A DNA stretch of 64,000 nt from Anaeramoeba flamelloides (GCA_027625915.1 JANTQA010000010.1:682001-746000), one strand, 5' to 3'; positions 12,014-23,639 are shown, numbered from the stretch's first letter. Made by a program: numbers and translations. Notes: a model not told the origin generated them from the letters alone.

Positions 12014-12388
12014 ATGTTATCACTTTCCAAACTTTTCTCACAAAACACAAAAAACTTCCTCCAATTAACTGCATGTTCATTTGGTACCCGTGTTAAAGAT
12101 TTAATTCCTCTTTATGAAAGAATTATTGTTGAAAGAAAAGAAACCAAGACAAAAACTAAAAGTGGGATCGTGCTTCCAGATTCTGCAAGCAAAGCAAGCC
12201 AAAGAGCAACCGTTTTAGCTGTTGGTGATGGCTTGATTGACAAAAACGGAAAAAGATTCAAGCCAACCGTTAAAGTAGGCGACACAATTATTTTACCAAA
12301 ATTTGGAGGTGTAAATGTTGTTTTCGAAGACAAAGATGTGATCATCATCAAAGAATCAGATATTATGGGAATTATCTCTAAAAATTAA
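12014..12388 (+). CDS. HSP10: Organellar co-chaperonin Hsp10 (Cpn10)
   Basis: It encodes 124 residues in one exon. From about residue 28 the whole Cpn10 fold is present: PLYERIIVERKE, the mobile loop with the Cpn60-binding IVLP (SGIVLPDS), AVGDG, VKVGDTIILPKFGG and the terminal IKESDIMGII. The first ~25 residues (MLSLSKLFSQNTKNF...) are basic, hydroxylated and free of acids, as expected of a mitochondrial or hydrogenosomal presequence. Hsp10 caps the Cpn60 ring during folding of imported proteins. The ATG at 12014 is chosen because the longer frame has no upstream ATG, only TTG. The domain call is firm; the organelle type is inferred from the presequence. Confidence 0.95.
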   Translation: MLSLSKLFSQNTKNFLQLTACSFGTRVKDLIPLYERIIVERKETKTKTKSGIVLPDSASKASQRATVLAVGDGLIDKNGKRFKPTVKVGDTIILPKFGGVNVVFEDKDVIIIKESDIMGIISKN

Positions 12389-13554
12389 GACACTTGGATT
12401 TCTATTACGAGCAGAATGGCAACAAAACACAAATCAATAAACTACCTTGCAGGTTGATTTTTAGATCTTTTTATTTTTTTGGTTCATCCGAAAAAAAAAG
12501 AAAACAAAAAAATTTCCTTTTTTTCAAAAAGCAAAGCAACAAAAAAAAATTTTCTTTTTTTGGACTGTTGGATCCATTTCTTTTTCTTTTAGTAACAAAC
12601 ACCTAGTTTAATAAATTCCTTTTTTAGGTTTTTAAACAGTTAGTTTTTTTAATTTTTATTTTATTTTTTTTTTTATTTGTTCCTTTGATTTTAGCCTTTC
12701 AAGAAAAGGATCGTCAATTGGCTGGCAGAAAGCAGAGTAAAGTCACTTTTTTAAAAAGACTTTTGTTTTTGTTCCTTTGAAAGTGCTTTAACAAATACCA
12801 AAGTTTATTATTGATATTTTCAGATGACATCATAAACACGTTGTACACCGATTTTAATTGTTTCCGTATACTAACCGTCTCTCTTTAAAGAAATTAATTT
12901 AACTTTGCTTAGCTTCTTTTTATTTTAGAACTTCTGAGGTGATGATAAATAAGCATAATTTTCTTTATTTTTTAAGGGATTAGTGGCTCTTAGTAATTTA
13001 TTAATTTGCCCAAAGTAAATACTGTTGCTAAAATAATAACGTTCAGACAAGTTTAACTGGCGTTTCAAAAATAAAAGGAAGGTGCTTCGTTTTCTTCTAG
13101 AAGACCGACACTGAAAGTACCAAAGAAACTGAAAATAAACAATAAGCGAATTTGGTATTAGTTTCATAAAGTTTTCTTCTATTAAAAAAGAAATTCTAAA
13201 AATGAATGATCAAATTGGAAAATTTATCTCAAAAAATTTTGTAATTTGGATTTATTGTTAAAGGTTAGGTGATAAAAGTCATCTAATCTGATAAAGAGAG
13301 AATTTTGGACTTCTAATTCGAAGAGTGTCTGATATATACAAAATCATTAGAAGTATTGAGAAACTTAATTTAATTTTTTAAAAATTCTTTTTGCTTTTAT
13401 GGATTTGAGAATCTAAAATTTTTTTTTTTTTTTTTTTTGTTTTATTTGGATTTCCTTCTCGATAAAAAAAATAATAAAAAAAAACAATGTATCCTTTGAT
13501 CCTTTTATAGATGACCACAAGATTATCTCACAATAATAAAAAATCAAAATTCAT
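12389..13554. other. spacer downstream of Hsp10
   Basis: Just past the stop, 12470-12600 is homopolymer-rich and probably 3' UTR. Near 12696-12755 a TTTTAG acceptor-like site precedes a short frame (PFKKRIVNWLAES...), too short to call. The minus-strand frame at about 12925-13167 is unlike any family I know. No supported gene. Confidence 0.35.
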
Positions 13555-13955
13555 TCTTTTCAACTCAAAGATATGAAAATTTACCTTTAAGTTCAACAAT
13601 TCTAAAATACAGCTCCTATTTTAATTGTTTGAATAGATATTACGATATAATTACTAAAAAATCAAAAAAATACTATCCCTCCTGTTCAAAATAGAAACAT
13701 AATGATATAAGATAAAATATTGATCAATTTTTATATGCACTTTTTAACTCTATAAAGACTGCTAAAATATTTCAAAATAAATTTAAACAAATAAATCTTG
13801 ATGAAATAATTTTTAAATCAAGTTTGAAATTATTTTCATTGATATATAATCATGAAATTGTTGATTTTTGAACTAAAGTTTCTGATATGAAATTTAAGTT
13901 TAAGGACACCAAGAACGTAAATTTCCACTTCTTTAAAAATAAAAAGTTAAGATTT
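13555..13955 (+). repeat. Dispersed repeat family M, copy 1
   Basis: It is collinear with 40500-40880. The shared order is CAACTCAAAGA/AACTCAAAAATA, ATTCTAAAAT, AATAGATATTA, ATATTGATCA, then ATAAATCTTGATGAAAT, and TTTTCATT with an ATGAAAT block. It is diverged, without ends or coding frame. Confidence 0.45.
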
Positions 13956-14040
13956 TCTTTGAAAAAAAGTGCTAATTATTCATCTCAAAATACCATCCTT
14001 TGAATTTTTTACATCAGAAGTGATTTCATTTAACACTTTA

Positions 14041-15387
14041 CCATTGTGAAAAAAATTTGGTTCATTAAAAAAAATTGGGTCAGTCAAAAATTTGTTTTCG
14101 TTTTTTAAATAATAAATATTAGCAAAATGATTTTTGATCAAAGTAAAATTTTATGAACAAATCTTACATTTAATAAAAACCAAAGTCATTATCAATAATA
14201 ATTTTCAAATGCAATATTAAATTGTTGCATTTTAACCTTTTGGAATTACTGTGGAACTCCAAAAATACAAAAATTTATTTTTAATTGCCAACTTTACTAA
14301 AAATAAGAGAACTATTTAATAGGAAATATCAAAATCTATTAATTCAATAAGATATTTATCATTGTTAATAAACGCAAATTTATCACAGTTAATCTTAAAT
14401 ATCCTTTTAAACCAAATTGAATAATAAATTCTTCCAAAAAAGATATTTTTTCGAAAGAGGTTGTTTTCCACTTATGTTTACAATCAAAACTTCAAAATAC
14501 CGAAATATCAAGATTTCAGAAACCATTTAAATTCTAAAAATCCTCATAGACAAACCTTAATTTAAAACTGTTATTAATTTTTGGTCTTCCCAAACAATAA
14601 TTAACTTGATCTTGTAATGTTTTCTAATAAAAAAAAAATTAACATTTTTAGTAAAGTTTACAATTAAAAATAAATTTTTGTTTTTTAGAGTTCCACAGTA
14701 ATTCCAAAAGGTTAAAATGCAACAATTTAATATTGCATTTGAAAATTATTATTGATAATGACTTTGGTTTTTATTAAATGTAAGATTTGTTCATAAAATT
14801 TTACTTTGATCAAAAATCATTTTGCTAATACAGTGATAGAAATAATGCATGCACAACGACTATAATCCGTGTTTCAAAATATTATCCGTGCTTTTTTTTA
14901 TTCTTATACCAAGGCAATGTCCAATCTACTACCCAATATTCTACCTAAGTACAAATCAATTTTGAAAGTAAAGGTCTGGTTATTTTCAGTAAAATTTAAA
15001 TTATTCACGCAAATAGTTTAAAATTTTTCATAATATTCTCAATTTTTTTGATATTTTTTGTTTTTTTGATGATTAAAAATTTTCAATAAAAGTTAACTCT
15101 ATTTTTTGAGATAAATTTTGCAATTTGATCCTTCATTTTTAGAATTTCTTTTTAAATAATAGAACTTTAAGAAACCAGTACCATATTTTTTTAGGGTTTA
15201 TTATTGGTTTCTTTGATTGGTTAATGTATAGGTCAACTATAACAAAAAAACACGCTTTTTATTTTGAAACACACATTAAATTTTTTGGCAAGCTTTATTT
15301 TGACTACAGTATTTATTATTTAAAAAACGAAAACAAATTTTTGACTCACCCAATTTTTTTTAATGACCCAAATTTTTTTCACAATGG
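14041..15387. mobile_element. Family C foldback element (TTA target site), split by a nested element
   Basis: The flanking TTA is duplicated at 14038-14040 and 15388-15390. Ends are CCATTGTG and CACAATGG. The left arm (14041 to about 14305) pairs with a right arm that is split in two: 14645-14828 and 15312-15387. The gap is a complete family A element. The paired arms are almost perfect over about 260 bp, which points to recent origin or gene conversion. Without the nested insert the element is about 866 bp. There is no transposase frame, so it is a non-autonomous foldback DNA transposon. Confidence 0.82.
14831..15309 (+). mobile_element. Family A MITE (TA target site), copy 2, nested in family C
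   Basis: This 479-bp copy matches the body of 950-1906. TA flanks it at 14829-14830 and 15310-15311. Removing the insert and one TA restores the family C arm exactly as predicted from its inverted partner (GCTAATATTTATTATT), which proves the insertion boundaries. The left end is CAGTGATAGAAATAATGC; the right end read inward is CTGTAGTCAAAATAAAGC. Confidence 0.85.
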
Positions 15388-15390
15388 TTA

Positions 15391-16063
15391 ACAAATAAAT
15401 TGAAAATGACAAAGTTTGATTCAATTATTCTCATTAGAATAATTCCATGTTTTATTGTTTCAATAATGAACCTGTGTAAATGCTGTTATCCAACAGGTTT
15501 TCCGATCTCTTTTTTTTCAAAGTTTCATTGGCTGGGAGTAAATCTTTTTTAAAAATTTTCCAATTTGTAAAAGATTTTGCATAATTTCTTTTTTTTCATC
15601 CAAAAATCTAATTTATAAAAATGAACAGATCTGTTAGACCTCAGATTCAATTGGCAAAAATGAACTCTGTTTAAAATAATAAATCTTATCTCTTAATTCA
15701 ATAAAAGAAGTTGAAGATTGGGTTTGGTTGATTCCCCTATTACCATTTAAAAAATAAATAAAATTTCCAAGCCCCTTAAATCAATTTTCAGTGGTTTTCA
15801 AAATTAATTCCTAGTTTTCACAGAACATAAAATACTAGACACTTTTTTCTTTACAATACCTAATAATAAAACAATACTCTTTTTTTTTTCTTCTTTTCAA
15901 TTTTTCACAACCGAACATTGGGCTCTGTTTGTGAAGCAAAAAGGATATTTTTCGGACTTGTTTATTGAAAAAACTATTTTCTCTGTTAAGACACAACTTC
16001 AAAACAGATGGGAAAAGCTCTTTTTTCATTTTTGTTCAACTTGTATCTTGTATTTAATTAATA
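15391..16063. promoter_or_regulatory. spacer upstream of the RCC1-BTB gene
   Basis: No gene or repeat is recognised. The last 30 bp before the ATG lack the long A-run seen before some other genes. No core promoter motif can be named. Confidence 0.3.
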
Positions 16064-17713
16064 ATGACAGAAAAAAAATTCCCATTAAAAAGAATAGGGA
16101 TGTCGGGTAATATTGTGTCGATGGTTGATGTTAGTGTTCCAGAAGGGATTGAATATATTGAAGCTGCCTTAGGAGACAAGCACTGTGTCTGTATTGCAAC
16201 TGATGGCACGGTTTATGAATACAACCCGCAAATGACTTCTTATACGAAGCTAAGCATTGGAAATGGGATCAAAGCTGCATGTGGCTTTGATCATTATTTG
16301 GTGCTTACTGCCGAGGGTATGGTCTATTCAAAGGGTAGGTGCACACATGGCGAGTTAGGGCTAGGATCTCAACATTCTGCCTCCGTACCAACAATGATCC
16401 CATTCTTTCAGAAAAACAATTTAAGGGTGGTTGACATCAAAGCAGGAGTGTACCAGTCATATTATCTCTGTGACAACGGAGTCTTGTATTGCTCAGGATT
16501 CAACACTTTTATGCAATTAGGAATACCTGATAAATTGAACAAATTGCTCCCTACAAAGTATTCCGATAAAAAAGTGAAAGAAATCTGGTCCAACAATTAT
16601 GCATACGGAATTTGGTTAAGAGATGAAGACGACCAAATCTGGGGGTATGGAAAGCATGTTCGAAACAACAAAAAGAATTACAGCGAACTTCAAATCCTGA
16701 AGGACAAAAAGATACTCAAAATAGCACCTGGGTACCAACGTCTATTAATTCTCGTTGAAGGCGAAGGTGAGGAGAACGAAGTTTATTATGTTCCAGAAAA
16801 TTCCGAACCAACAGTTTGGAGCGAGCTAACAAAGGAAAAAGTTATTGACGTCGAGTATGCTTGTGACCATTGTGTGGCGCTAACAAAGGACAGGAGAATT
16901 TTAGGATCTACATCACCACCATACAATTATGGAATGGCACAACTACCACAAATTCAAGAAGCAAAGGATTGGAAAATCGTTTCTGGCGCATGGCACTCGA
17001 TGTGTTTTCCCGTGTCACCGACAAATGACTTATACTTGGATATGTTGGAATTTTACCAATCTACTACTTTCGCTAACCTTGAAATTATGAGCAGGAAAGT
17101 ACATTCAAGTATACTGAAATGGAGGACTGGCAAAGAGGGCACTGAGGCAATCGAAATTTTAAAAACCTTTTCCGAAAAGCATATTAACAAGTTCCTTGAC
17201 TGGTGCTATTTAAGTGAGGTATCAAATATAAACCTTTTACAAGAAGTTGCCAAAGCCTTCGGTATGCAAATTGATCCAAAAAAGACATTGAACGATTACT
17301 TTTTAGAACTATATCATGATGAAGAATCAAAAGACTACAAAATATTAGTCAAGGACAATTATGATGACGAAGACGATGACGAAAACGAGGATGAGGACGA
17401 ACAAGTAGATGAATATGCAGAAATAAGTGTCCACAAATTCTTATTACAAGCCCGATCGGGCTTATTTAGAGAAATGTTTAGTACAGTCAAAGAAGAAAAA
17501 AATCAAGTTAAAGATTATTCTGGTCTTGGGATAGATTCTTTGGAAATTTTCATTAAATATCTATATACAAACACAATTGAATTAACAGCTGACGACGAAC
17601 CTGAATTTGTTTTAGTTGAACTTGAAGACGTACAAGAACGTTTCAAACTTAATGAAAAAAGTCAATTTTCAAATCAAATTTTTAAATTAAAAAAAACGCA
17701 TGGTATAAATTAA
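16064..17713 (+). CDS. RCC1-repeat protein with tandem BTB-like domains
   Basis: This single-exon gene encodes 549 residues. Residues ~1-330 are RCC1-like beta-propeller repeats, with blade motifs such as CIATDGTVYEY, GRCTHGELGLGS, LCDNGVLYCSGFN, DQIWGYGKH and a final GAWHSMCF. Residues ~335-415 look like a diverged BTB domain (VHSSILKWRTG ... FSEKHINKFLDWCYLSEV). After an acidic Asp/Glu run (~430-449) comes a second, clearer BTB (HKFLLQARSGLFREMFS ... LEIFIKYLYTNTIEL). Such RCC1-BTB proteins are greatly expanded in Anaeramoeba, as I recall. BTB domains commonly recruit cullin-3, so a ubiquitin adaptor role is possible but unproven. The true Ran-GEF RCC1 lacks BTB domains, so that function is not implied. 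Confidence 0.87.
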   Translation: MTEKKFPLKRIGMSGNIVSMVDVSVPEGIEYIEAALGDKHCVCIATDGTVYEYNPQMTSYTKLSIGNGIKAACGFDHYLVLTAEGMVYSKGRCTHGELGLGSQHSASVPTMIPFFQKNNLRVVDIKAGVYQSYYLCDNGVLYCSGFNTFMQLGIPDKLNKLLPTKYSDKKVKEIWSNNYAYGIWLRDEDDQIWGYGKHVRNNKKNYSELQILKDKKILKIAPGYQRLLILVEGEGEENEVYYVPENSEPTVWSELTKEKVIDVEYACDHCVALTKDRRILGSTSPPYNYGMAQLPQIQEAKDWKIVSGAWHSMCFPVSPTNDLYLDMLEFYQSTTFANLEIMSRKVHSSILKWRTGKEGTEAIEILKTFSEKHINKFLDWCYLSEVSNINLLQEVAKAFGMQIDPKKTLNDYFLELYHDEESKDYKILVKDNYDDEDDDENEDEDEQVDEYAEISVHKFLLQARSGLFREMFSTVKEEKNQVKDYSGLGIDSLEIFIKYLYTNTIELTADDEPEFVLVELEDVQERFKLNEKSQFSNQIFKLKKTHGIN

Positions 17714-19597
17714 AACTTAATTTCCTTTATCCATTTATTGATTTGTTATTTTTTTTTCTTCTTTATTTTTTTTTTTTTCCTTTAATTATTTCCAAAAATA
17801 AATAAACCCAAAAAATGTAAATTGAGTTTGTTTACTTTTGAAATTATTTTCAATTTCAACTTCCTAATTTCTGTTTGTTATTAAAAATTATTTATTTTTT
17901 ACCAAATTTTACGAAAACCATAAATCATTTGTGTGATATTGCAAAAGATATAAATTTATCAGAACCAAATGAGAAAAAAAATTTTCCAAACTATTAGACA
18001 AAAAACAAAGAAAAAGGGTTTTCAAAGAAAAAATACTCAAAAAATCTTTAATATACTTAATCAGAATTATGAAAATTATTGTTCTTGTATAGAATTTTTT
18101 ATCAAAGCTCTTCGAGTTTGAAAACTTCAGATAATATTGACAAAATAATAAAAAAATTGGAAAATAAAAAATACTTAAAATGATAAAAAAAATATCTAAA
18201 TTTGAGTACCTAGTTCACAAAGATTAGGGGTGGTGCTGTGGGGTGTCATAAAGTGTCGTAGAGTGTTTTAGGGTTCCTATCTTCACCGGGATTTGAAAGA
18301 ATTGAGTAAATTCATGGATTTTACTCCATTCTTTCTAATTCTTGATAACTTATCAATGATTTTTTTTTTAATTCCTGTTTTTGTTTCAAAAATCTAATAA
18401 TTTTCTAATTAAAACAAAACTTCAAAAAATCCTGATGGTGCTTTTCCCTAATTAAAAATAATTGTAAAAAATCAAAAAATTCTCTTTATATTCTTTTAAA
18501 TTCTGAAAGAGCAAACACTTTTTTTTAATTTTTGATATATTAAGATAATTTAAGAAATTTTTTTTTTGTTTCCAAAATCAATAAAGGCTAAATTCATTTT
18601 TCTTGAGTTTTCTGTATTATTCTGTAAAATATATTTATTTTCGTTAGGTTTTTTTTACTTTAGAAATAAACAGAAAATTCTAATAAATTTTCGGTTTATT
18701 TCTAAAGTAAAAAAAACCTAGAACACTTGAAAAATAAAATAAAAGACCAAAAAATCTAAATAAACCTTTAAAAAATACATCCCAATTGTTTTTAATCTTT
18801 AATTTTACTAAATATTTTCTAATCCAAGAAAACTTAACAAAATTTTATTATTTATTAATTATTAATTTCAAAGTAATAGTAATTAAAAAAATATTTCTAG
18901 TAATGAAAGAGGGAGAAGAAGAAAAATAATTAAAATATCAAGAAATAATAATAATAATATTTTATAACCAACTTAATAACTTTACAAAATTTCGAACTTG
19001 AATTATTTTTTAATTGTTTTATATGATAATTATTGAGTTCAATTTTTAATTCTTTTTAATATTTTTTTTTAGATTTCCAATTGATACTTTCATATTCGTT
19101 TTTTTATTGTAAAGGGGATAAGAGTAATTAGTTTGGGAAACAATAGAAAATTTGATTTTTGAATTGATTTAAATTTACTCTTGAAGTTGTAGTCCCTTTT
19201 GATTCAATATTTGTCTCTATTTTATAAAAAAGTCTTAGTGAATGTAAGTTGATTTATATGGATTCTATATTTTTTTTTATTGATCAAGATAGTAATTTTT
19301 GAAAATAAGTTTCAGTTAAGTCAAAGAGTTCCAACCCACTTCATATTTGACTATGTAAAACAGCTTTAAAAAAATAATATTTTTACTCTATTAGAAAAAT
19401 TCTTCCCCTTAGAAATATCATGAAGTATTATGACAATTATTTTTGGCTTTATTTAGGATATTTTTATAGAAATTTTTTTATCTTATCAAATATCAGAATA
19501 TAAATTGTCCTTTTTTATTAAGGTTTTTATCAAGGTTTTTTGGATTGGTCTCTAAATATTTTATTATCCTTATAGTTATCCATAAACTTCGTTTCAC
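17714..19597. other. gene-free spacer with a hairpin
   Basis: A probable polyadenylation context (AATAAATAAA) lies about 85 bp after the RCC1-BTB stop. Around 18225-18300 is a G-rich stretch with GTGTCATAAAGTGTCGTAGAG, faintly echoed near 39190 and, inverted, near 40420-40480. No gene is recognised. Confidence 0.4.
18645..18720. repeat. perfect 27-bp inverted repeat (22-nt loop)
   Basis: The arms are 18645-18671 and 18694-18720, starting TAGGTTTTTTTTAC and ending with its exact complement. The loop itself contains GAAAATT...AATTTTC. It could be a palindromic MITE end or a cruciform-prone site. Confidence 0.8.
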
Positions 19598-20030
19598 CCA
19601 AATTTCCCAGCCAAAAACCAAAAATTTACTTTATTTTTAAGAATCAACCAAACCAAGATTGTTTTAAATAAGACAAATTATACATTTCAATTTGGGGTAG
19701 AGTCAATAATCATATAAGAAAAGCCTGAACAAACCATAAATTTCAAAAAAAAAAAAAATTTTTAAAACAATTTTTGGTCCCTTTTCATTGGAACATATAG
19801 TGCAAAATTCTCAAGTTCTTATGCAAAATTAAAATTGTTGATAATAAAATTTTGAACTTGTAAATGTATGAATCTTAAAAGAACATACAAAGCATCATTT
19901 TTCTTAATGTTAATTTGGAGTTTCAAACATTTTTTTTTCTCAAATTAACTTTTTAAAAAAAAGATCAAAAAGAAAGAAGAAAAAAAAAAAGCGAAAAAAA
20001 ACTAAAAAAAAAAAATTTACTAGATGAGAA
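19598..20030 (+). repeat. Dispersed repeat family L, copy 1
   Basis: It is collinear with 35336-35830 and, inverted, with 47595-47880. Shared blocks include TTCCCAGCCAAAAA, ATAAGAAAAGCCTGAAC (variant elsewhere ATAAAAGAAATACCTGAAC), CATAAATTTCAAA and GTTTCAAACATTTTTTTT followed by A-rich text. No terminal inverted repeats or frame are seen. Confidence 0.6.
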
Positions 20031-21362
20031 AAAATGATTTTGATCTAAAAATTGAAATTTCAGTTTGAGAAAAATAATGAATTAAAATCATAGAATATGT
20101 TCTATTTCTTTAATAAAACTCAGGAAATTTTACCTCATTTGAGTTTACATTCAAATTGTAATATTTTTCATATAATTATACCTTAATTCAAAGTAAGTCG
20201 TAATTAATCACTAATGATCAAAAATAAATAAATAAATAATAGCAACTTAATAAGTTTGACTATATTTATACTAATATGTTTTTAGTATATTTAATTCAAT
20301 TTTAAATAAATTTTATTGGGATTGTAATTTATAAATGAACATTTTTATTAGCAGGGGAATTACTCATTTAGATATATCAATGATTTTAATATTATTTTAT
20401 AAGAATATTTAAATTGTTTTTCCTTTTCACTTTTTTAATTTTTATTATTGAAAAGAAACTGATGGTGATTGAATCCATAAAATATGTATCAAATATAAGA
20501 AAAGTGTGTTTTAATTAAAAAATGAACCATTAATCATTCAATAGGACTTTTCAAGAAACAAATATATTAAATTGTTTTTTCGAAGAATTTCTCAGTTTAA
20601 ATTTCAACAAAAAAATCTTCAACTCCATCAATTGATCATTTCTGGTCAGTTGAAATTTTGACTTTAAATTAATTAAATTGAAAAATTAAATGATTTTCTC
20701 AAGGATTAAACATTTTTTATAAAGATGTCACAATATCATAAAATTTTATTCTTTAGTTACTTATTTCGAAACAATCAATTTACAAAAAAAAAAAAAAAAA
20801 ATATTTCCCGGCAAAGATATTAAGATAATAAATTGCTTAAATCCTATTGTTTTAAGTTCTGAATCAGTCAAATTTCTTTTAAAATCATTTTTTCTTTTTA
20901 GGAAATTCATTTATTTTTTTAATTTTACTTTAAACCTAAAATCTGGTAATATATCAAGTAATTAAAGCTGTTTTAAAAATCTTTTTTTTAAGTATAGATT
21001 ACAATCCTTATTCAAATAAATAAAAAAACAAAACAAATTCATTCAATCTTAAATAAAAGACAAGTTTAATAATTAATTCAAAAACAAAAAACAATTAAAA
21101 CAGTAAATAAAGATTTATTTAAAATGATCTTGAAAAAAGTAAAAATGATGTTTTTAAATTGAAAAGAAAGAATATTATTTAAAAAGTGAAAAGAAAAAAG
21201 GAATGGAACTATAATAAAAAAAGGAAAAAGAAAAAGAAAAGAAAAGAAAAGAAAGAAAAATAAAGCAAAGAACAAAATAAATAAAATATTTAAACTTTTT
21301 TAATTATCGTAGATTCAAAAATTAGATGAAATATAAAAAAAAAAAAAAAAATATTTCAATTC
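20031..21362. other. gene-free spacer downstream of the RanBD gene
   Basis: This very AT-rich stretch has several long A runs and no recognised gene or repeat pair. The last ~100 bp before 21363 are probably the 3' UTR of the minus-strand gene. Confidence 0.45.
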
Positions 21363-23639
21363 TTATAATTTTTTCACAATTTTATTAATTTCATTTTCAA
21401 TTTCTTGGGCGTCCAATTCAGTTTTTGTTCTGACAGTAAAGGAAGTAAACCCAATTTTTTCATTTTCTACTGATGATTTGGAAATGTAATTTTTTAGATT
21501 AAGAATTAAACTTTTTTTATTTCTTTTTACATTTAACCCAGAAAATAAAGGAGCATTGATTACAATTTTTTTTGTAGGGTTTCTTCTCATCATTAAAGTG
21601 TGGCCATTTTTATCTGATCTTTCGATTACCATTAAATTGCCTACACCTCTTTCTTCCCATTTCCAAACAGGGGGCTTTGTGTTTGTTTCCTTTGTTTCGT
21701 TTCCAATGGTGCTAGTATTGGATTTCATTAATTTTTGTTGGCTTTCTTTCAGAATTTCTGCTTTTTTCACTTGATCAACTAATTCAAAAACTTTACATAT
21801 TTTTTTAATAACAATGGTGCCATCTTCTTCATCTTCTTCGTCTTCTTGGTCGGTAGTGTTCTTTTGTTTGTCTTCTTTGTTATTATTCGCAGTGTCCTGT
21901 TTATTTGGTAGTGTTGGTTTGGTTGTTGGTGTTGTTGTTGTGGTTCTTGTTGGAAATAAACCATTCTTTTTAAATAAGGAAGATTTGTTTGAGAATAAAC
22001 CACCTGATTTCTTATTTGATAATATGCCAGAAAATAAATTTGTTCCTGATTTCTTTGGTTCTGTGGATTGGTTCTTTCCAAATGGTAAAATTCTTTCTTT
22101 ACTATTACTTCGTGAAAAGATGTTATTTTTTGTTGTGCTTAAATTTCCTGTTTTTGATTTGACAAGTTCTGATTTCCCAAATAAGCTAGTTTTACTTTTA
22201 TTTCCAATTTTTGAAAATGGCCCCCCCAATTTATTCTTATTTTGATTAGATAAGAGCCCTAAGATTGGTGTTGTTGTTGTTGACGATGGCAACAGTGGTT
22301 TAGTTGTGGTTTTGGTTTTAGTTGTTGTATTCGACAATGTGTTTGATTTTGGTGAAGAAAATAATCTGGATTTTAAATTTATGTTTTTGCTTGCAAGCAA
22401 TCCTGTTCTATTAGTTGGTATTTTTTTGGTTAGAAGAGTATTTAATGGCTTGGTCGTATTTGTGTATGGACTTGAAAATAAACTTGATTTTAAAGTTCTA
22501 TTTGTTTGTTCAAATAGCCCAGTTTTTTTTGTATTTTGAAATAAATTTCGAGTATTTGGTTGACCAAGTTTTGGAATTGGATTTAATTGGATACCCTTTG
22601 CATTTTCTTTTTCTTTTTCTTTTTCTTTTTCATTTTCATTTTCATTTTTATTTTTATTTTTATTATCGTTATTAATTTCTTGGTCATTTTCTTTTTCAAT
22701 TTTAATCCCCTCTTTTTCGTTTTTGTTATCTGTTTTTATTTCTTTTTCAATTTCTATTTTTTTTTTGTTTTCTTTTTCAATTTCTTCTTGTTTATTTTCT
22801 TCTTCTTTTTCTTGTTCTTTATCGTTTACTTTTTCAGTTTCTTCTTCAATTTTGATATTATTTTGCTTTACATTTTTTTCAATTTCAATTTTCGATCCAG
22901 TCATGCTTTTTGAATTAAGAGTTGAAATTAAATTTGGATTCGTTTTCTTATTTTGGTTGGTAGTATTAGAAACATTTTTCATAAGGTTATTGGTTTTTTT
23001 GAGATCAAAAATACTTGTTTTTTGTTTGGGGGTTCTTGGGTTATTTGAGAGAAAAGAATTTGCTTTAAAAATCTTTTTTGTTTCTTTTTTCTTTTCAATT
23101 GGATCGTTTTGTTTTGGTATTGTTCCCAAAATTAGATTGTTAGTTTTTGGATTGGGTTTATTTCGAAAAAGGCTGTTGTTTATTTCGAATTCCTGGGTTG
23201 GTTGAGATCGAATTTCGGTCCGTAAAGGTGACGAAATTTTGGGAACATTTTCTTCCTTTTCTTTGAGTGTTTGTTTATTATTGTTTGGATTTGTTTTTTT
23301 TTTTTTTTTTGCATTTTGAAAGCAGCTTGGTATTTTTGGTAGAGATGTGAAGACTTTTTTTTCTTTTAGCTCATTTATACTGCTTTTAATTTTTCTTTTT
23401 CTTTCTTTAATTTTATAGTCTGATATTGCTTTCCATTTTGGCTTTTCCTTAAAGAAGATTGTAAATTAAAAGAATAGAATTGGATCGAAGGATTAAGACA
23501 AAGTGGGATTTTCAAAAAAAAAAAGCTAAATAATTACAAGAGTAAAATCTGGGGTTGGTATTTTTTCAAAAGAACTTTTGGACAATTGTGGTAATGGTTT
23601 TTTTTGTCGGAAGTCACTAAAAACTTTTTGCTGAAACAT
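21363..23639 (-). CDS. Nup50/RanBP3-like protein with C-terminal Ran-binding domain (two exons)
   Basis: It has two exons: 23538-23639 (34 codons from ATG) and 21363-23447, joined in phase 0 across a 90-nt intron (GTAATT...TTTAAG, 23448-23537). The product is 728 residues. The N terminus (MFQQKVFSDFRQKK) is basic. The middle is low-complexity: a Lys/Glu/Asn-rich stretch around 220-325, then many LFS/LFG-type motifs (SLFSSP, GLFSNK, SLFGKS) like degenerate FG repeats. Residues ~623-728 are a RanBD: VWKWEERGVGNLMV, LMMRRNPTKKIVIN, then SFTVRT. RanBDs bind Ran-GTP; Nup50 and RanBP3 act in nuclear import or export. The assignment to Nup50 rather than RanBP3 is uncertain. The single-frame version, which would need a TTG start at 23129, omits about 140 residues. 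Confidence 0.85.

Noticed and set aside
12925-13167. 80-codon minus-strand frame near Hsp10
   Set aside because: No family match, no splice sites that extend it, and it is close to random composition.
22587-22913. Apparent membrane protein rich in Phe/Ile
   Set aside because: It is the reverse reading of the Lys/Glu/Asn-rich segment of the RanBD protein.
21814-23205. Several plus-strand frames opposite the RanBD gene
   Set aside because: They are Phe/Leu/Val-rich mirror images of Lys/Glu/Asn codons on the minus strand.
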